A stretch of DNA of 54,010 nucleotides from an uncultured Faecalibacterium sp. (GCA_934548045.1 CAKTEM010000016.1:1-54010), one strand, 5' to 3'; shown: positions 1-9,386, counted from the first letter of the stretch. Program-made: numbers and translations. The notes: generated by a model not told the origin, from the letters alone.

Positions 1-182
1 TTCAGGGAAGCATCCATGATGGAAACCTAATTATTCATTTTTGAACCGGTGTCCAGAAAAACGGGTACATATCAAAACGGGAGGCTCTTTTTTTGTGTTC
101 CGGGCTGAATAAATCTTTCTGCACCATCGCACACTACAACCAGAGAATGAACATACACAAACGATGGATTGGAGTAACAACG
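1..182. other. Left edge, no gene recognised
   Basis: No supported gene starts or ends here. A T-rich run near 87-94 follows a short G/A-rich stretch, but I see no convincing stem, so I do not call a terminator. The only functional signal is GGAG at 171-174, eight bases before the ATG of the next gene. Confidence 0.4.
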
Positions 183-971
183 ATGGAACAGATCAGAAGG
201 TTTCTGCGAGAGAAAGGCTTTGCTCTGGCTCTGCTCGCCTGTCTGCTGGCAGCAGCGGCGGCCGGAGTATGGGCTGTCCGCACCGTCCGCGATGAATTGA
301 AAAAGAGCCTGACCGAGACGAAAGACCCAGCCAGCACCGCGCCGGGAATCGACGAGGGAATAAAAATCGTGCCGGAGGAGGAATACGAATGGCAGCAGGA
401 AACCACCGAGGCGGCAAACAGCGTCTCCAATGTACCCAAGACCGCACCCAGCGTCTCGTCCGCGCCGCAAAGTGTGGCTTCGTCCTCTTCTGGTGCGGCG
501 TCTGGCTCTGGTTCGGTGCGCGAACCCTCCGCACTGCGCACCGACTCCGAACCTGCCAGCAGCTCAGCAGCACCTGCCTCCACGCAGCCCGTCTCGGGGC
601 GTGTCTTGAACGGTTACAGCGGCGATGAGCTGGTGTATAACAAGACGCTGGGCGACTGGCGCACCCATAACGGCATCGACTACGCCTGCGAAAAGGGCAG
701 CACCGTCTCGTCGCCTGCCTCGGGCAAGGTCGTGACCGCCGGAATGGATGGCAACTGGGGCCCGGTGGTGGAAGTGGAAGACAGCGCAGGCCGTCTCTGG
801 CGGCTCTGCGGCGTGACCGACGCCAAAGTGAAGCCCGGCGATACCGTGGAAGTCGGCGACAACCTCGGCAAGGTCGGCAGCGTCAGCTGTGAGTGCGCCG
901 AGGAAAGCCATGTTCATCTGGAAGTCAAACAGGACGGCAAATACCTCGACCCGGCGAAAGTGGTGGATTAA
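183..971 (+). CDS. M23 family metallopeptidase, membrane-anchored (SpoIIQ-like)
   Basis: A 262-residue predicted peptidoglycan endopeptidase. A short basic N terminus precedes one membrane segment at about residues 13-34. A long Ser/Ala/Pro-rich linker leads to a C-terminal LytM/M23 domain at about 145-262. The zinc-binding pattern is visible: HNGID gives His162 and Asp166, and HVH gives His243 and His245, so the enzyme looks catalytically complete. The ATG at 183 is chosen because GGAG lies eight bases upstream and the membrane anchor follows at once; a longer in-frame reading adds residues without an RBS. The core around GDWRTHNGIDYA resembles clostridial SpoIIQ-like proteins, but a sporulation role is only inference. 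A hairpin terminator follows, so it appears monocistronic. Confidence 0.85.
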   Translation: MEQIRRFLREKGFALALLACLLAAAAAGVWAVRTVRDELKKSLTETKDPASTAPGIDEGIKIVPEEEYEWQQETTEAANSVSNVPKTAPSVSSAPQSVASSSSGAASGSGSVREPSALRTDSEPASSSAAPASTQPVSGRVLNGYSGDELVYNKTLGDWRTHNGIDYACEKGSTVSSPASGKVVTAGMDGNWGPVVEVEDSAGRLWRLCGVTDAKVKPGDTVEVGDNLGKVGSVSCECAEESHVHLEVKQDGKYLDPAKVVD

Positions 972-985
972 AAAGAACAGGAGAG

Positions 986-1017
986 AGCGATGGGGCCAGC
1001 CGGTTCCATCGCTTTTT
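986..1017 (+). terminator. Rho-independent terminator after the M23 gene
   Basis: Stem AGCGATGG (986-993) pairs with CCATCGCT (1006-1013) and is followed directly by TTTTT. It separates the peptidase from the kinase gene. Confidence 0.8.
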
Positions 1018-1065
1018 CTGTTTGTCACACAGCGACAAAAAACGGGGAAATGGTGGCGGAATCGG

Positions 1066-1095
1066 TTGATTTCCACAGAGCAGCTATGCTACAAT
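1066..1095 (+). promoter_or_regulatory. Candidate promoter of the hybrid kinase
   Basis: TTGATT (1066-1071) and TACAAT (1090-1095) are separated by 18 bases and lie about 55 bases before the chosen start codon. Confidence 0.5.
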
Positions 1096-1149
1096 GATAC
1101 TGTATATCAAAACAGGCCAAAGACGGGCAGAGCTTGGAGGCGAGAGCAG

Positions 1150-4038
1150 ATGCGAAAGAAAGTGTGGCAGATAGCAGCTGCGCTGATGGCCGTCGTACTG
1201 TTGATGACAAGCAGTTTGCTGGGCGTGGCAGCGGATGCGGAGCAGGGAGGAAACTACACGACCACCGGAACGAATGTCCGGACGGTCAGGGTCGGCTTTT
1301 TCCAGTACCCGGGGTATCATGAGATCACTGCGGACGGCAGCTATGCCGGATACGGCGTGGAGTTTCTGACCCTGCTGCAGCGGTATGCCAACCTGAACTA
1401 TGAATACATCGGCTATGAGAAAAGCTGGGCGGACATGCTGGACATGCTCCAGAATGGCGAGATCGACATGGTGACCTCGGCCCGGAAGACCACCAGCCGG
1501 TCAGAGGACTTCGACTTCTCGGAACCCATCGGAACCGCACGCGCACAGATCTGCGTCCGTGCCGACGATGACCGTTTTGAGGAACGGGATTATTTTGCGC
1601 TGAACGCCAAGACCATCGGCCAGATGCTGGGGAACACACGGAATCAGGATCTGGCAAAGTTCGCGGTGGAGCAGGGCTTCGTCTACCGGACAAAGAGCTA
1701 CGCCAACGAAAAGCAGATGACGGAAGCATTGCAGAACGGCGACGTGGATGCCATCATCACGACCTCCATCCGGAAGGGTTACAACGAACGGGTCGTGGCG
1801 GAGTTCGCCGAGGAACCCTTCTATGCCATGGTGCGGAAGGGTGACACCGAGCTTCTGGACGAGATCAACTATGGCATCGAGCAGATGGACATCAATGAGG
1901 GCGACTGGACGAGCCGTCTCCGGGCGGAAAACTATGTAGACGGCGAGTCGGAACAGCTGACCTTCAACAAACGGGAGCGCGCCTACATCGAAGCCGTGCA
2001 GAACGGCGAAAAGACCATCACTGTCACCGGACAGCCCGACCGCGACCCCTATTCCTTCAGCGAGAACGGCACGCTGACCGGCATCATCCCGGAATACTTT
2101 GATGAGCTGATGCAGATGGCCGGTCTGCCCTATACCTTTGTGGTGCCGGAGAACCGGCAGCAGCTGGAAGAATGGACATACAACAACACGACCGATGTCA
2201 TCATGGACTGCTGCTACACCAGCGGCGTCACGCCCAACTTCCAACGGGGTGTTGCAACGGAATCCTATATGCAGATGACGACGGCACGGGTCGTCCGACG
2301 GAACTTCACCGGAAAGATCCGGACGGTGGCGACCGTCTCCGGGCAGGATGAGGTGAACGGTGACCGGGCCGATGGTGCAACGCATATCGAGTACCCCAGC
2401 CGGGAAGAGGCGTTGCAGGCCGTCAAGGATGGCAAGGCGGACGCCTGCTATGTGTATACCTACATGGCGGAAAAGTTCGTCAATCAGGATACTGACGGCA
2501 GCCTGATCTACAACATCCTGAACGAGCCAGCGTATGATGAGTACATCTATGTCCGCAACACGACAGACCACGAGCTTGTCAGCATCCTGAACAAGTGCCT
2601 CAAGGCGGACAACTCCAAGCGGCTGAACGCGCTGGTGAAAAAGTATACCGACTACCACGCGGAACAGATCACCCTGCTGGGCTTTTTGCAGAACAATCCG
2701 CTCTATACCGTGACGCTGCTGTTCGGCATCGCCGGGTTCACGGCGGCTATCATCTTCATCTCCCGGAACCGGAAAAACGCGCAGGAACTGGCCGACGAGC
2801 GGCTGGCCTACGCCGAGAGCTTACAGCAGAAGAACGAGCAGCTGGAACGGGCCATCAAACGGGAAGAAGCCGCCAGCCGCGCCAAGAGCGAGTTCTTATT
2901 TAATATGTCGCACGACATCCGGACGCCGATGAACGCCATTCTGGGCTTTACCCAGCTGGCAGAGCGGAATCTGGACGACCGGAAAAAGCTGGAAGACTAC
3001 CTGAGCAAGATCAGCCGCTCGGGTGACAACCTGCTTGACCTCATCGACAACGTGCTTACCATGTCCAAAATCGAGAGCGGCGAGTCGGCCGTGAGCGAGA
3101 GCATCTGCGACCTGCACGAGCTGAGCCGGTCGATTCTCGTCTCGTTTGAGGGCGAGACGAACCGGCGGCATCAGACCCGAAAAATCGAGATAGACATCCA
3201 GCACCAGCGCGTCTGGATGGACATCACGAAGGTACGGCAGGTGTTCATGAATATCATCTCGAACGCGGTCAAGTACACACCGGACGGCGGAACCATCACC
3301 GTCACCGCCCACGAATACGACATCGGGCAGGAAGGCGTTGCGCTATATGAGACGGTGGTCGAGGATACCGGCATCGGCATCTCAAAGGAGTTTCTGCCCC
3401 ACATCTTCGATCAGTTTGAACGGGAGCGGAACACCACCGAATCGGGCATCCAGGGCACCGGCCTCGGCATGGCCATCGTCAAGAAGAATGTCGACCAGCT
3501 GGGCGGCACCATCAAAATCGAGAGCGAGCTGGGCAGGGGAACCAAGGTGACCGTCCGGCTGAAATACCGTGTCGCGCCGGACGCTGAGAAACCGGCCGTT
3601 CCGGAGACAACAGCGGTGCAGGAAACCAGACAGACCGGCGGACGCATCCTGCTGGCCGAGGACAACGACCTGAACGCGGAAATTGCGATGGAGCTGCTCA
3701 CCATGTCCGGGTACGAAGTCGACCGTGCCGAGAACGGCGAAACCTGCGTGGACAAGCTGACACAGGCAGAAGCTGGATATTACAACGTGATTCTGATGGA
3801 CATCCAGATGCCGGTGATGAACGGCTATCAGGCGACACAGGCCATCCGGAAGCTGGAAGACCCGGCGAAGCGGAACATCGCCGTCGTCGCGATGACCGCC
3901 AACGCCTTTGACGAGGACAAGCAGAAGGCTCTGGATGCCGGAATGGACGCCTTTGTGGCAAAACCGGTCAGCATCGACCGACTCAAGGAAACACTTGCCG
4001 GATTGCAATCGAAGAGAGATTCTGGTATGATACGATAG
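1150..4038 (+). CDS. Hybrid sensor histidine kinase with two periplasmic solute-binding domains (BvgS-like)
   Basis: A 962-residue membrane sensor kinase. The order is: signal peptide/anchor (about 1-30), a first family-3 solute-binding domain (about 45-265), a second one (about 290-505), a membrane helix (about 517-537), a short coiled coil, HisKA with His588 in NMSHDIRTP, HATPase with DTGIGIS near 738 and GTGLGM near 770, and a C-terminal receiver with phospho-acceptor Asp884 in LMDIQMP and Lys938. This is the BvgS-type plan, in which small ligands (often amino acids) are sensed outside the cell. The ATG at 1150 has GGAGG nine bases upstream and begins a signal peptide, so an upstream in-frame extension is rejected. 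No response regulator with an output domain is adjacent, so the downstream partner is unknown. It is followed by an unrelated operon. Confidence 0.88.
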   Translation: MRKKVWQIAAALMAVVLLMTSSLLGVAADAEQGGNYTTTGTNVRTVRVGFFQYPGYHEITADGSYAGYGVEFLTLLQRYANLNYEYIGYEKSWADMLDMLQNGEIDMVTSARKTTSRSEDFDFSEPIGTARAQICVRADDDRFEERDYFALNAKTIGQMLGNTRNQDLAKFAVEQGFVYRTKSYANEKQMTEALQNGDVDAIITTSIRKGYNERVVAEFAEEPFYAMVRKGDTELLDEINYGIEQMDINEGDWTSRLRAENYVDGESEQLTFNKRERAYIEAVQNGEKTITVTGQPDRDPYSFSENGTLTGIIPEYFDELMQMAGLPYTFVVPENRQQLEEWTYNNTTDVIMDCCYTSGVTPNFQRGVATESYMQMTTARVVRRNFTGKIRTVATVSGQDEVNGDRADGATHIEYPSREEALQAVKDGKADACYVYTYMAEKFVNQDTDGSLIYNILNEPAYDEYIYVRNTTDHELVSILNKCLKADNSKRLNALVKKYTDYHAEQITLLGFLQNNPLYTVTLLFGIAGFTAAIIFISRNRKNAQELADERLAYAESLQQKNEQLERAIKREEAASRAKSEFLFNMSHDIRTPMNAILGFTQLAERNLDDRKKLEDYLSKISRSGDNLLDLIDNVLTMSKIESGESAVSESICDLHELSRSILVSFEGETNRRHQTRKIEIDIQHQRVWMDITKVRQVFMNIISNAVKYTPDGGTITVTAHEYDIGQEGVALYETVVEDTGIGISKEFLPHIFDQFERERNTTESGIQGTGLGMAIVKKNVDQLGGTIKIESELGRGTKVTVRLKYRVAPDAEKPAVPETTAVQETRQTGGRILLAEDNDLNAEIAMELLTMSGYEVDRAENGETCVDKLTQAEAGYYNVILMDIQMPVMNGYQATQAIRKLEDPAKRNIAVVAMTANAFDEDKQKALDAGMDAFVAKPVSIDRLKETLAGLQSKRDSGMIR

Positions 4039-4080
4039 AATGAAAATTAAAAGAAGTTTGAAGTGTGCGGAGGAAAGCGG

Positions 4081-5373
4081 ATGGCGAAAGTTTTGATTAT
4101 CGGCGCAGGTGCGGCCGGATTGATGGCGGCAGGTGCGGCGGCACGGCAGGGGCATCAGGTGACGGTGCTGGAACATACCGAGAGACCAGCACAAAAAATT
4201 CTGGTGACCGGAAAGGGCCGCTGCAACGTGACGAACGACTGCACGGCGGAAGAGTTCCTGCATCACGTCCGGACGAATCCGCGCTTCCTGTACTCGTCGC
4301 TGGGCGCGTTCCCTCCGGCCAAGACGATGGAGCTGTTCGAGTCGCTGGGCGTAGAGCTGAAGGTCGAGCGCGGAAGACGCGTCTTCCCGGTGTCGGACAA
4401 GGCGGAGGAGATTCGTCAGGCGTTGCTGCGGTATGCGCAGGATGTCGATATCGTCCACGACGGGGCGAAAAAGCTGCTGCTGGAGCCGCTGGCACAGCCG
4501 GAACCCGAAGAGCCTGCAAAGCCGGAGAATCCGCGCCACCCCAAGAAGAAAAAGGCTGGCCCGGCGTACCGCTGTGTGGGCGTCCGGGGAACCTCGGGCA
4601 GAGAGTACCGGGCGGATGCCGTTCTGGTGGCGACCGGCGGCCTGAGCTACCCCACCACCGGCTCGACCGGCGATGGCTACCAGCTGGCAAAGCAGGCCGG
4701 TCATACCATCGTGGACCCGGTGCCGAGCCTCGTCAGCCTCGTCAGCCATGACCCGGACTGCAAAAAGATGATGGGCCTTGCCCTGAAAAACGTCACCCTG
4801 ACCCTCTTCGAGGACAACAAGGCGATCTTTGACGAACAGGGTGAGATGCTGTTCACCCATTTCGGCATCAGCGGCCCTCTGACCCTGAGCGCGTCGAGCC
4901 ATCTGGGCGACATGAAAAAGCACCGCTACCATGCCGAGATCGACCTGAAACCGGCTCTGAGCGAGGAACAGCTCTACGATCGCATCACCCGGGATTTCGG
5001 TCTGCTGGCAAACCATGCGGCACAGGGCGCGCTGGTGAAGCTGCTGCCGTCCAGTATGCAGCCGGTCATGGTGGCACGCTGGGGCATCGACCCGGCGACC
5101 AAGGCGAACCAGATCACCCGGGAGCAGAAACGGGAGCTGGTGCAGCTGTGCAAGCACTGGAAGGTTCCCATCGACGCGCGCGGCGACCTCGCCCATGCCG
5201 TCATCACGGCAGGCGGCGTCTCGGTGAAGGAAGTTGACCCCAAGACCATGCAGAGCAAAAAGGCCGAAGGACTGTATTTTGCAGGCGAAGTGCTGGATGT
5301 GGACGCCTATACCGGCGGCTATAATTTGCAGATCGCGTTCTGCACGGCACAAGGATTTGCAAATAATTTATAA
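4081..5373 (+). CDS. BaiN/YhiN-type NAD(P)/FAD-dependent oxidoreductase (HI0933 family)
   Basis: A 430-residue flavoprotein. An N-terminal Rossmann motif IIGAGAAGLMAAGAAARQG binds the FAD dinucleotide. The family signature TGKGRCNVTND follows at about residue 43, and the C-terminal AGEVLDVDAYTGGYNLQIAF closes the FAD site. Known members are flavoproteins of mostly undefined substrate, and one clostridial relative acts in bile acid dehydroxylation. The ATG at 4081 has GGAGG about seven bases upstream; a GTG 18 bases earlier is a poorer choice. The gene ends 13 bases before cmk, with which it forms the operon baiN-like/cmk/plsC/ispH-S1. An extra charged Pro/Lys-rich insertion near residues 137-158 looks like a surface loop. 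Confidence 0.85.
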   Translation: MAKVLIIGAGAAGLMAAGAAARQGHQVTVLEHTERPAQKILVTGKGRCNVTNDCTAEEFLHHVRTNPRFLYSSLGAFPPAKTMELFESLGVELKVERGRRVFPVSDKAEEIRQALLRYAQDVDIVHDGAKKLLLEPLAQPEPEEPAKPENPRHPKKKKAGPAYRCVGVRGTSGREYRADAVLVATGGLSYPTTGSTGDGYQLAKQAGHTIVDPVPSLVSLVSHDPDCKKMMGLALKNVTLTLFEDNKAIFDEQGEMLFTHFGISGPLTLSASSHLGDMKKHRYHAEIDLKPALSEEQLYDRITRDFGLLANHAAQGALVKLLPSSMQPVMVARWGIDPATKANQITREQKRELVQLCKHWKVPIDARGDLAHAVITAGGVSVKEVDPKTMQSKKAEGLYFAGEVLDVDAYTGGYNLQIAFCTAQGFANNL

Positions 5374-5386
5374 AGGAGAACCCAAA

Positions 5387-6052
5387 ATGATTTCTGTTGC
5401 AATTGATGGGCCTGCCGGTGCAGGCAAATCGACTCTGGCACGGCGTCTGGCGTCGGAGCTGGGTTATATCTATGTGGACACCGGTGCCATGTACCGCACC
5501 ATCGGCCTGTATGCCCTCCGCGCAGGCAAAGACCCCAAGGACAACGAGGCGGTGAACGCCCTGCTGCCCGAGATCGAACTGCATCTGGCATCCATTGACG
5601 GCGAGCAGCACATCTATTTAAAGGATGAGGACGTCAGCACGGCCATCCGCACCAACGAGGTAAGTATGGCAGCTTCGGCGGTCGGCGCAAACCCGGCTGT
5701 CCGCGCGTTCCTGCTGGACTTGCAGCGGAACATGGCAAAGACCCAGAACATCCTGATGGATGGCCGTGACATCGGCACCGTCGTTCTGCCCGATGCGACC
5801 GTCAAAATTTTCCTGACCGCAACGCCGGAAGCCCGTGCGACGCGCCGCTGGAAAGAGAACGTTGCGAAGGGCGACGATACCCCGTATGAAGCAGTCCTCG
5901 AGGACGTCAAGCAGCGCGACTATCAAGATACCCACCGGGCAGCCGCTCCCCTCAAGCAGGCGGAAGATGCCGTCCTGCTGGATACCTCGGAGATGAACTT
6001 TGAGCAGAGCCTTGACGCGATGAAGGCCATCATCGCAAAGAAAGTCGGCTGA
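5387..6052 (+). CDS. cmk: Cytidylate kinase
   Basis: A 221-residue cytosolic enzyme that phosphorylates CMP/dCMP with ATP in pyrimidine nucleotide synthesis. The P-loop GPAGAGKST lies at residues 8-16, followed by YVDTGAMYRT, which is diagnostic of CMP kinases. DGRDIGTVVLPDA and the LID region RWKENV follow, and the C-terminal RDYQDTHRAAAPLKQA is typical. The start at 5387 is set by AAAGGAG nine bases upstream and by family alignment. Earlier in-frame codons overlap the preceding gene and are rejected. It sits between the flavoprotein and plsC genes, in a conserved clostridial order. Confidence 0.95.
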   Translation: MISVAIDGPAGAGKSTLARRLASELGYIYVDTGAMYRTIGLYALRAGKDPKDNEAVNALLPEIELHLASIDGEQHIYLKDEDVSTAIRTNEVSMAASAVGANPAVRAFLLDLQRNMAKTQNILMDGRDIGTVVLPDATVKIFLTATPEARATRRWKENVAKGDDTPYEAVLEDVKQRDYQDTHRAAAPLKQAEDAVLLDTSEMNFEQSLDAMKAIIAKKVG

Positions 6053-6062
6053 GGAAGCGCGG

Positions 6063-6674
6063 ATGGTACTATATTATATTCTGCTTCCGCTGGCGTGGCT
6101 GGTCTTTCACATCGGGTTCCGGGTGCGGTGCGTTGGCCGCGAGAACCTGAAAAAAATCGGAACCAAGGGCTGCATCATTGCGCCGAACCACGTCTCCGCC
6201 ATCGACCCGGTGTTTGTGGGCATCACCCGTTTCTGGGGGAGCCGGATGGTGGTCTTCGCCAAAAAAGAGCTGTTCGAGATCAACGCTTTCCTGAGCTGGT
6301 TCTTCCGCTGTGCCGGTGCGGTCTGCGTCCGCGGCACCAAGGAAGAGCTGGGCGTCATTGAGGACGCCGTGAAACACTGCCAGAACGGCGGCACCCTTCT
6401 CATCTTCCCGGAAGGCACCCGGGAAAAAGAGGGTAAGCTGATGCAGCCCAAGAGCGGCCTGTTCGTCATTGCGGCGCAGGCCGGCGTGGATGTCATCCCG
6501 GCCCGTATTATTTACGACACCCCGGACGGGAAGATGAAGCTCTTCTGCAAGGTGACGGTCGTTTACGGCGAGCCCATCCCGGCGGCACAGTTCGCCATGG
6601 AGGGCCGCAGGGATACGAAGAAGCTGAGAGAGAATAAGCAGCTCTTGCTAGATAAGTGGACTGAGCTGGGTTAA
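6063..6674 (+). CDS. plsC: 1-acyl-sn-glycerol-3-phosphate acyltransferase (PlsC family)
   Basis: A 203-residue membrane-associated acyltransferase that would convert lysophosphatidic acid to phosphatidic acid. An N-terminal hydrophobic segment (about 1-18) is followed by the HX4D catalytic motif NHVSAID (His43, Asp48), the substrate-binding block RGTKEELG, and FPEGTRE near residue 116. The length fits the family. It starts ten bases after cmk with only a weak GGAAG Shine-Dalgarno, and ends 11 bases before ispH-S1, so translation is probably coupled within the operon. The exact acyl acceptor cannot be told from sequence. Confidence 0.9.
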   Translation: MVLYYILLPLAWLVFHIGFRVRCVGRENLKKIGTKGCIIAPNHVSAIDPVFVGITRFWGSRMVVFAKKELFEINAFLSWFFRCAGAVCVRGTKEELGVIEDAVKHCQNGGTLLIFPEGTREKEGKLMQPKSGLFVIAAQAGVDVIPARIIYDTPDGKMKLFCKVTVVYGEPIPAAQFAMEGRRDTKKLRENKQLLLDKWTELG

Positions 6675-6685
6675 AGGAGAACAAC

Positions 6686-8593
6686 ATGGAAATTCGTCTT
6701 GCGAAAACGGCTGGTTTCTGCTTTGGTGTCAACCGGGCAGTCGAGCTGACCTACGGCCTGCTGAAAGACGGCCACAAGGTGGCCACGCTGGGGCCGCTCA
6801 TCCACAATCCGCAGGCGGTCGAGGACATGAAGAAGAAGGGCGCGCTGGTCGCCGACACGGTGGAGGACATCCCCGACGGATACGAAGTCATCATCCGGAG
6901 CCACGGCGTGCCGCGCAGCATCTACGACATTCTTGACGAGCGTGGGGTCACTTACCACGACGCCACCTGCCCCTTCGTGAAGAAGATCCAGAACATCGCG
7001 GCCAAGGCCGAAGCCGAGGGTGCCGTCCTTCTGGTGGCAGGCGACGCATCCCACCCGGAGGTGCAGGGCATCGTCGGACATACCCGGGGGGAGGTATTCG
7101 TCTTCAGCAATCTGGACGAATTGAAGGCGTGGAAAGGCCCTTCTGACCCCCAAAAGCCCATTTTTGCGGTTGCACAGACAACATTTCAGGTAACAAAATG
7201 GCAAGAAAGTTCGGAGTTTCTCAAAAAAGCCTATACAAACGCCCGAATTTTTGATACAATATGTAATGCGACGTGGGCGAGGCAACAGGAAGCGGAAGAC
7301 CTCAGCCAACAATGCGACATTGTTGTTGTCATTGGCGGTCATCATTCTTCCAATACCCAAAAGCTGGTACAGGTCGCCGCAAAACACACGCGTGCCGTAA
7401 CGGTCGAGACAGCGAGCGAACTTCGGCCGGAATGGTTTGCAGATGTAAAAATGGCGGGCGTGACAGCCGGGGCTTCAACGCCATCGTCTATTATTGAGGA
7501 GGTACTTAACAGTATGAGCGCAGAAATCAATGACAGCATGAGCTTTGAGGAGATGCTGAACGCATCCGAGGAAAAGCGTGTTCATGCAGGCAGTATTGTG
7601 AAAGGAATCGTGACCAGCATCTCTGCCAACGAGATCCAGGTGGATATCGGTGCGAAGCAGACCGGCTTTGTCAAGCTGAGCGAGCTGACCGATGATTCCT
7701 CCGCCAAGGTCGAAGACCTGGTGAAGGTTGGCGATGAGCTGGACCTCATCGTCGAGAAGGTTATGGATCAGGACGGCGTCATCCAGCTCTCCCGCAAGAA
7801 GCTCGCATCTCGCAAGGGCATGGAAGAGATCGCCAAGGCAGCTGAGTCCGGTGAAGTCGTCGAGGGCGATGTCACCGAGTTCAACAAGGGCGGCGTTGTC
7901 GTCAATGTCAAGGGCGTCAAGGTGTTCGTTCCCCGTTCTCAGGCTACTATGCGCCGCGACGAGGACTACACTGCTCTGGTCGGCCAGCACGTTCAGCTGG
8001 TCGTCACCGAGTGCTCCGGCCGCAAGATCGTCGGCAGCATCAACAAGGTCACCGCTGAGCAGAACAAGGCAAAGCGTGAGGAGTTCTGGGCAAATGTCGA
8101 GGTGGGCAAGACCTACACCGGCGTTGTCAAGAGCCTGACCTCTTACGGTGCATTCGTCGATATCGGCGGTGTGGACGGCCTGTGCCACATCAGCGAGCTG
8201 AGCTGGAACCGCATCAAGCATCCCTCTGAGGTCGTCTCTGTGGGCGACACCATCGAGGTGTATGTGAAGGATATCGACCGTGAGAACCACAAGGTCTCTC
8301 TGGGCTACAAGAAGGCTGAGGACAACCCCTGGGAGCAGCTGAAGAACAACTACCCCATCGGCAGCACCTTCCATGCTCCGGTCGTGTCTCTGACCAAGTT
8401 CGGTGCATTCGTCCGCATCCTGCCGGGTGTTGACGGTCTGGTCCACATCAGCGAGATCAGCAATGACCGCGTTGAGAAGGTCTCCGATGCACTGAAGGTC
8501 GGCGATATGGTCGACGTCAAGCTGCTGGATGTTGACTTCGACAAGAAGCGCATCAGCCTGTCCATGAAGGCTCTGCTGAACAACGAGGACTAA
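6686..8593 (+). CDS. ispH: IspH (HMBPP reductase) fused to ribosomal protein S1
   Basis: A 635-residue fusion. Residues 1-285 are 4-hydroxy-3-methylbut-2-enyl diphosphate reductase, the last MEP-pathway step. Its three [4Fe-4S] ligands are visible as Cys12 (GFCFGV), Cys95 (DATCPF) and Cys193 (TICNAT). Four S1 RNA-binding domains follow at about 298-368, 388-455, 472-545 and 558-628; the last two carry the classic YGAFVDIGG...GLCHISEL and FGAFVRILPG...GLVHISEI patterns. The fusion is known from Clostridia. There is no stop or frameshift between the halves. AAAGGAG lies upstream of ATG 6686. Codon use shifts to a more AT-rich style at about 7140-7510, at the end of the IspH half. It is the last gene of the operon, followed by a strong terminator. 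Confidence 0.93.
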   Translation: MEIRLAKTAGFCFGVNRAVELTYGLLKDGHKVATLGPLIHNPQAVEDMKKKGALVADTVEDIPDGYEVIIRSHGVPRSIYDILDERGVTYHDATCPFVKKIQNIAAKAEAEGAVLLVAGDASHPEVQGIVGHTRGEVFVFSNLDELKAWKGPSDPQKPIFAVAQTTFQVTKWQESSEFLKKAYTNARIFDTICNATWARQQEAEDLSQQCDIVVVIGGHHSSNTQKLVQVAAKHTRAVTVETASELRPEWFADVKMAGVTAGASTPSSIIEEVLNSMSAEINDSMSFEEMLNASEEKRVHAGSIVKGIVTSISANEIQVDIGAKQTGFVKLSELTDDSSAKVEDLVKVGDELDLIVEKVMDQDGVIQLSRKKLASRKGMEEIAKAAESGEVVEGDVTEFNKGGVVVNVKGVKVFVPRSQATMRRDEDYTALVGQHVQLVVTECSGRKIVGSINKVTAEQNKAKREEFWANVEVGKTYTGVVKSLTSYGAFVDIGGVDGLCHISELSWNRIKHPSEVVSVGDTIEVYVKDIDRENHKVSLGYKKAEDNPWEQLKNNYPIGSTFHAPVVSLTKFGAFVRILPGVDGLVHISEISNDRVEKVSDALKVGDMVDVKLLDVDFDKKRISLSMKALLNNED

Positions 8594-8637
8594 TCTTTCT
8601 CGCTTGTAAGGCAAACGCCGGACACAATGCAATCAGA

Positions 8638-8678
8638 ACAGCCCCGTTGCCGGGTAACGGCGGTGGGGCTGTTTTTTT
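8638..8678 (+). terminator. Terminator after ispH-S1
   Basis: ACAGCCCC (8638-8645) pairs with GGGGCTGT (8665-8672), and a run of T follows. It closes the operon that starts at 4081. Confidence 0.85.
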
Positions 8679-8680
8679 AA

Positions 8681-8734
8681 TAGCCCTCTCAGGCCGCTTC
8701 GCGTCCAGCTCTCCCAGAGGGAGAGCCTTTGGCA
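8681..8734 (+). repeat. Dispersed palindromic repeat, copy A
   Basis: TAGCCCTCTCAGG..., an inner GC-rich hairpin, then CAGCTCTCCCAGAGGGAGAGCC. The same module, with compensating stem changes, occurs at 11919-11972, 36267-36322 and, reversed, at 36467-36518. It lies immediately after a terminator. Confidence 0.8.
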
Positions 8735-8802
8735 GGCCGGGCAAGTAAAGCGCAAACGCAAAATAGTGGGCCTTGCGTTTAATGAAAGCGAGGACGAAAG
8801 TT

Positions 8803-9336
8803 ATGATAAAGTGGATCAAAGAACGCTGGGAAGTGCTGTCCTACCTGTTTTTCGGGGTGATGACGACCCTGCTGAACATCGTGCTGTACGCGCTGTTCAA
8901 CAAGCTCTTCGGCTACGAGGCCGCGAACAGCTGGGGCAACGTGCTGGATAATTTCCTCTGCATCCTGTTCGCCTACGCCACCAACCGGACGTTCGTCTTC
9001 GCCAGCAAAACGAAGGGCAAAGAGGCGTTCGCCGAATTCGGCAAGTTTTTCGTCTGCCGTCTGGGTACGATGATACTTGACGCTGTTATCATGGTCGTGG
9101 GCGGAAATCTGCTGGCGGCTCCCGGCGCGGCTCTGATCGAAAAGCTGACTGGCGGTGTCTTCGGCATCTCTGTCATCAGCAGCGTGGACGGCCCCACGGC
9201 AGTCTTCGTGACGAGCCGCATCACCGCACAGGAAATCTGGGGTCTCGGCGTCAAGTTCGTCTCGAACGTGGCCGTCATCGTGCTGAACTACCTGTTCAGT
9301 AAGGTGTTTGTGTTTACCCGTAAGAAGGATGACTGA
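8803..9336 (+). CDS. GtrA-like membrane protein
   Basis: A 177-residue polytopic membrane protein of the GtrA/DPMS family, usually linked to transfer of lipid-linked sugars in cell-surface polysaccharide synthesis. Four hydrophobic segments are visible, beginning with LSYLFFGVMTTLLNIVLYAL and ending with FVSNVAVIVLNYLFSKVFVF. The family element ATNRTFVF lies near residue 62. It is longer than a minimal GtrA protein because of an insertion in the second half (about 103-130). The ATG at 8803 has GAGG nine bases upstream; an ATG at 8782 is also in frame. No glycosyltransferase is next to it, so its partner is unknown. Confidence 0.75.
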   Translation: MIKWIKERWEVLSYLFFGVMTTLLNIVLYALFNKLFGYEAANSWGNVLDNFLCILFAYATNRTFVFASKTKGKEAFAEFGKFFVCRLGTMILDAVIMVVGGNLLAAPGAALIEKLTGGVFGISVISSVDGPTAVFVTSRITAQEIWGLGVKFVSNVAVIVLNYLFSKVFVFTRKKDD

Positions 9337-9386
9337 CCTGCCGCAGGCAGAGCAGCCGCCTGAAAAATATTTGGAGGTACAGTTTT

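Noticed and set aside
3382..5352. Long minus-strand open frame (656 codons)
   Set aside because: It lies opposite the hybrid kinase and flavoprotein genes, has no RBS and shows no domain; high GC keeps the antisense frame open.
6686..8593. IspH-S1 join as a sequencing error
   Set aside because: The frame is continuous without a stop, and the same fusion is established knowledge for Clostridia.
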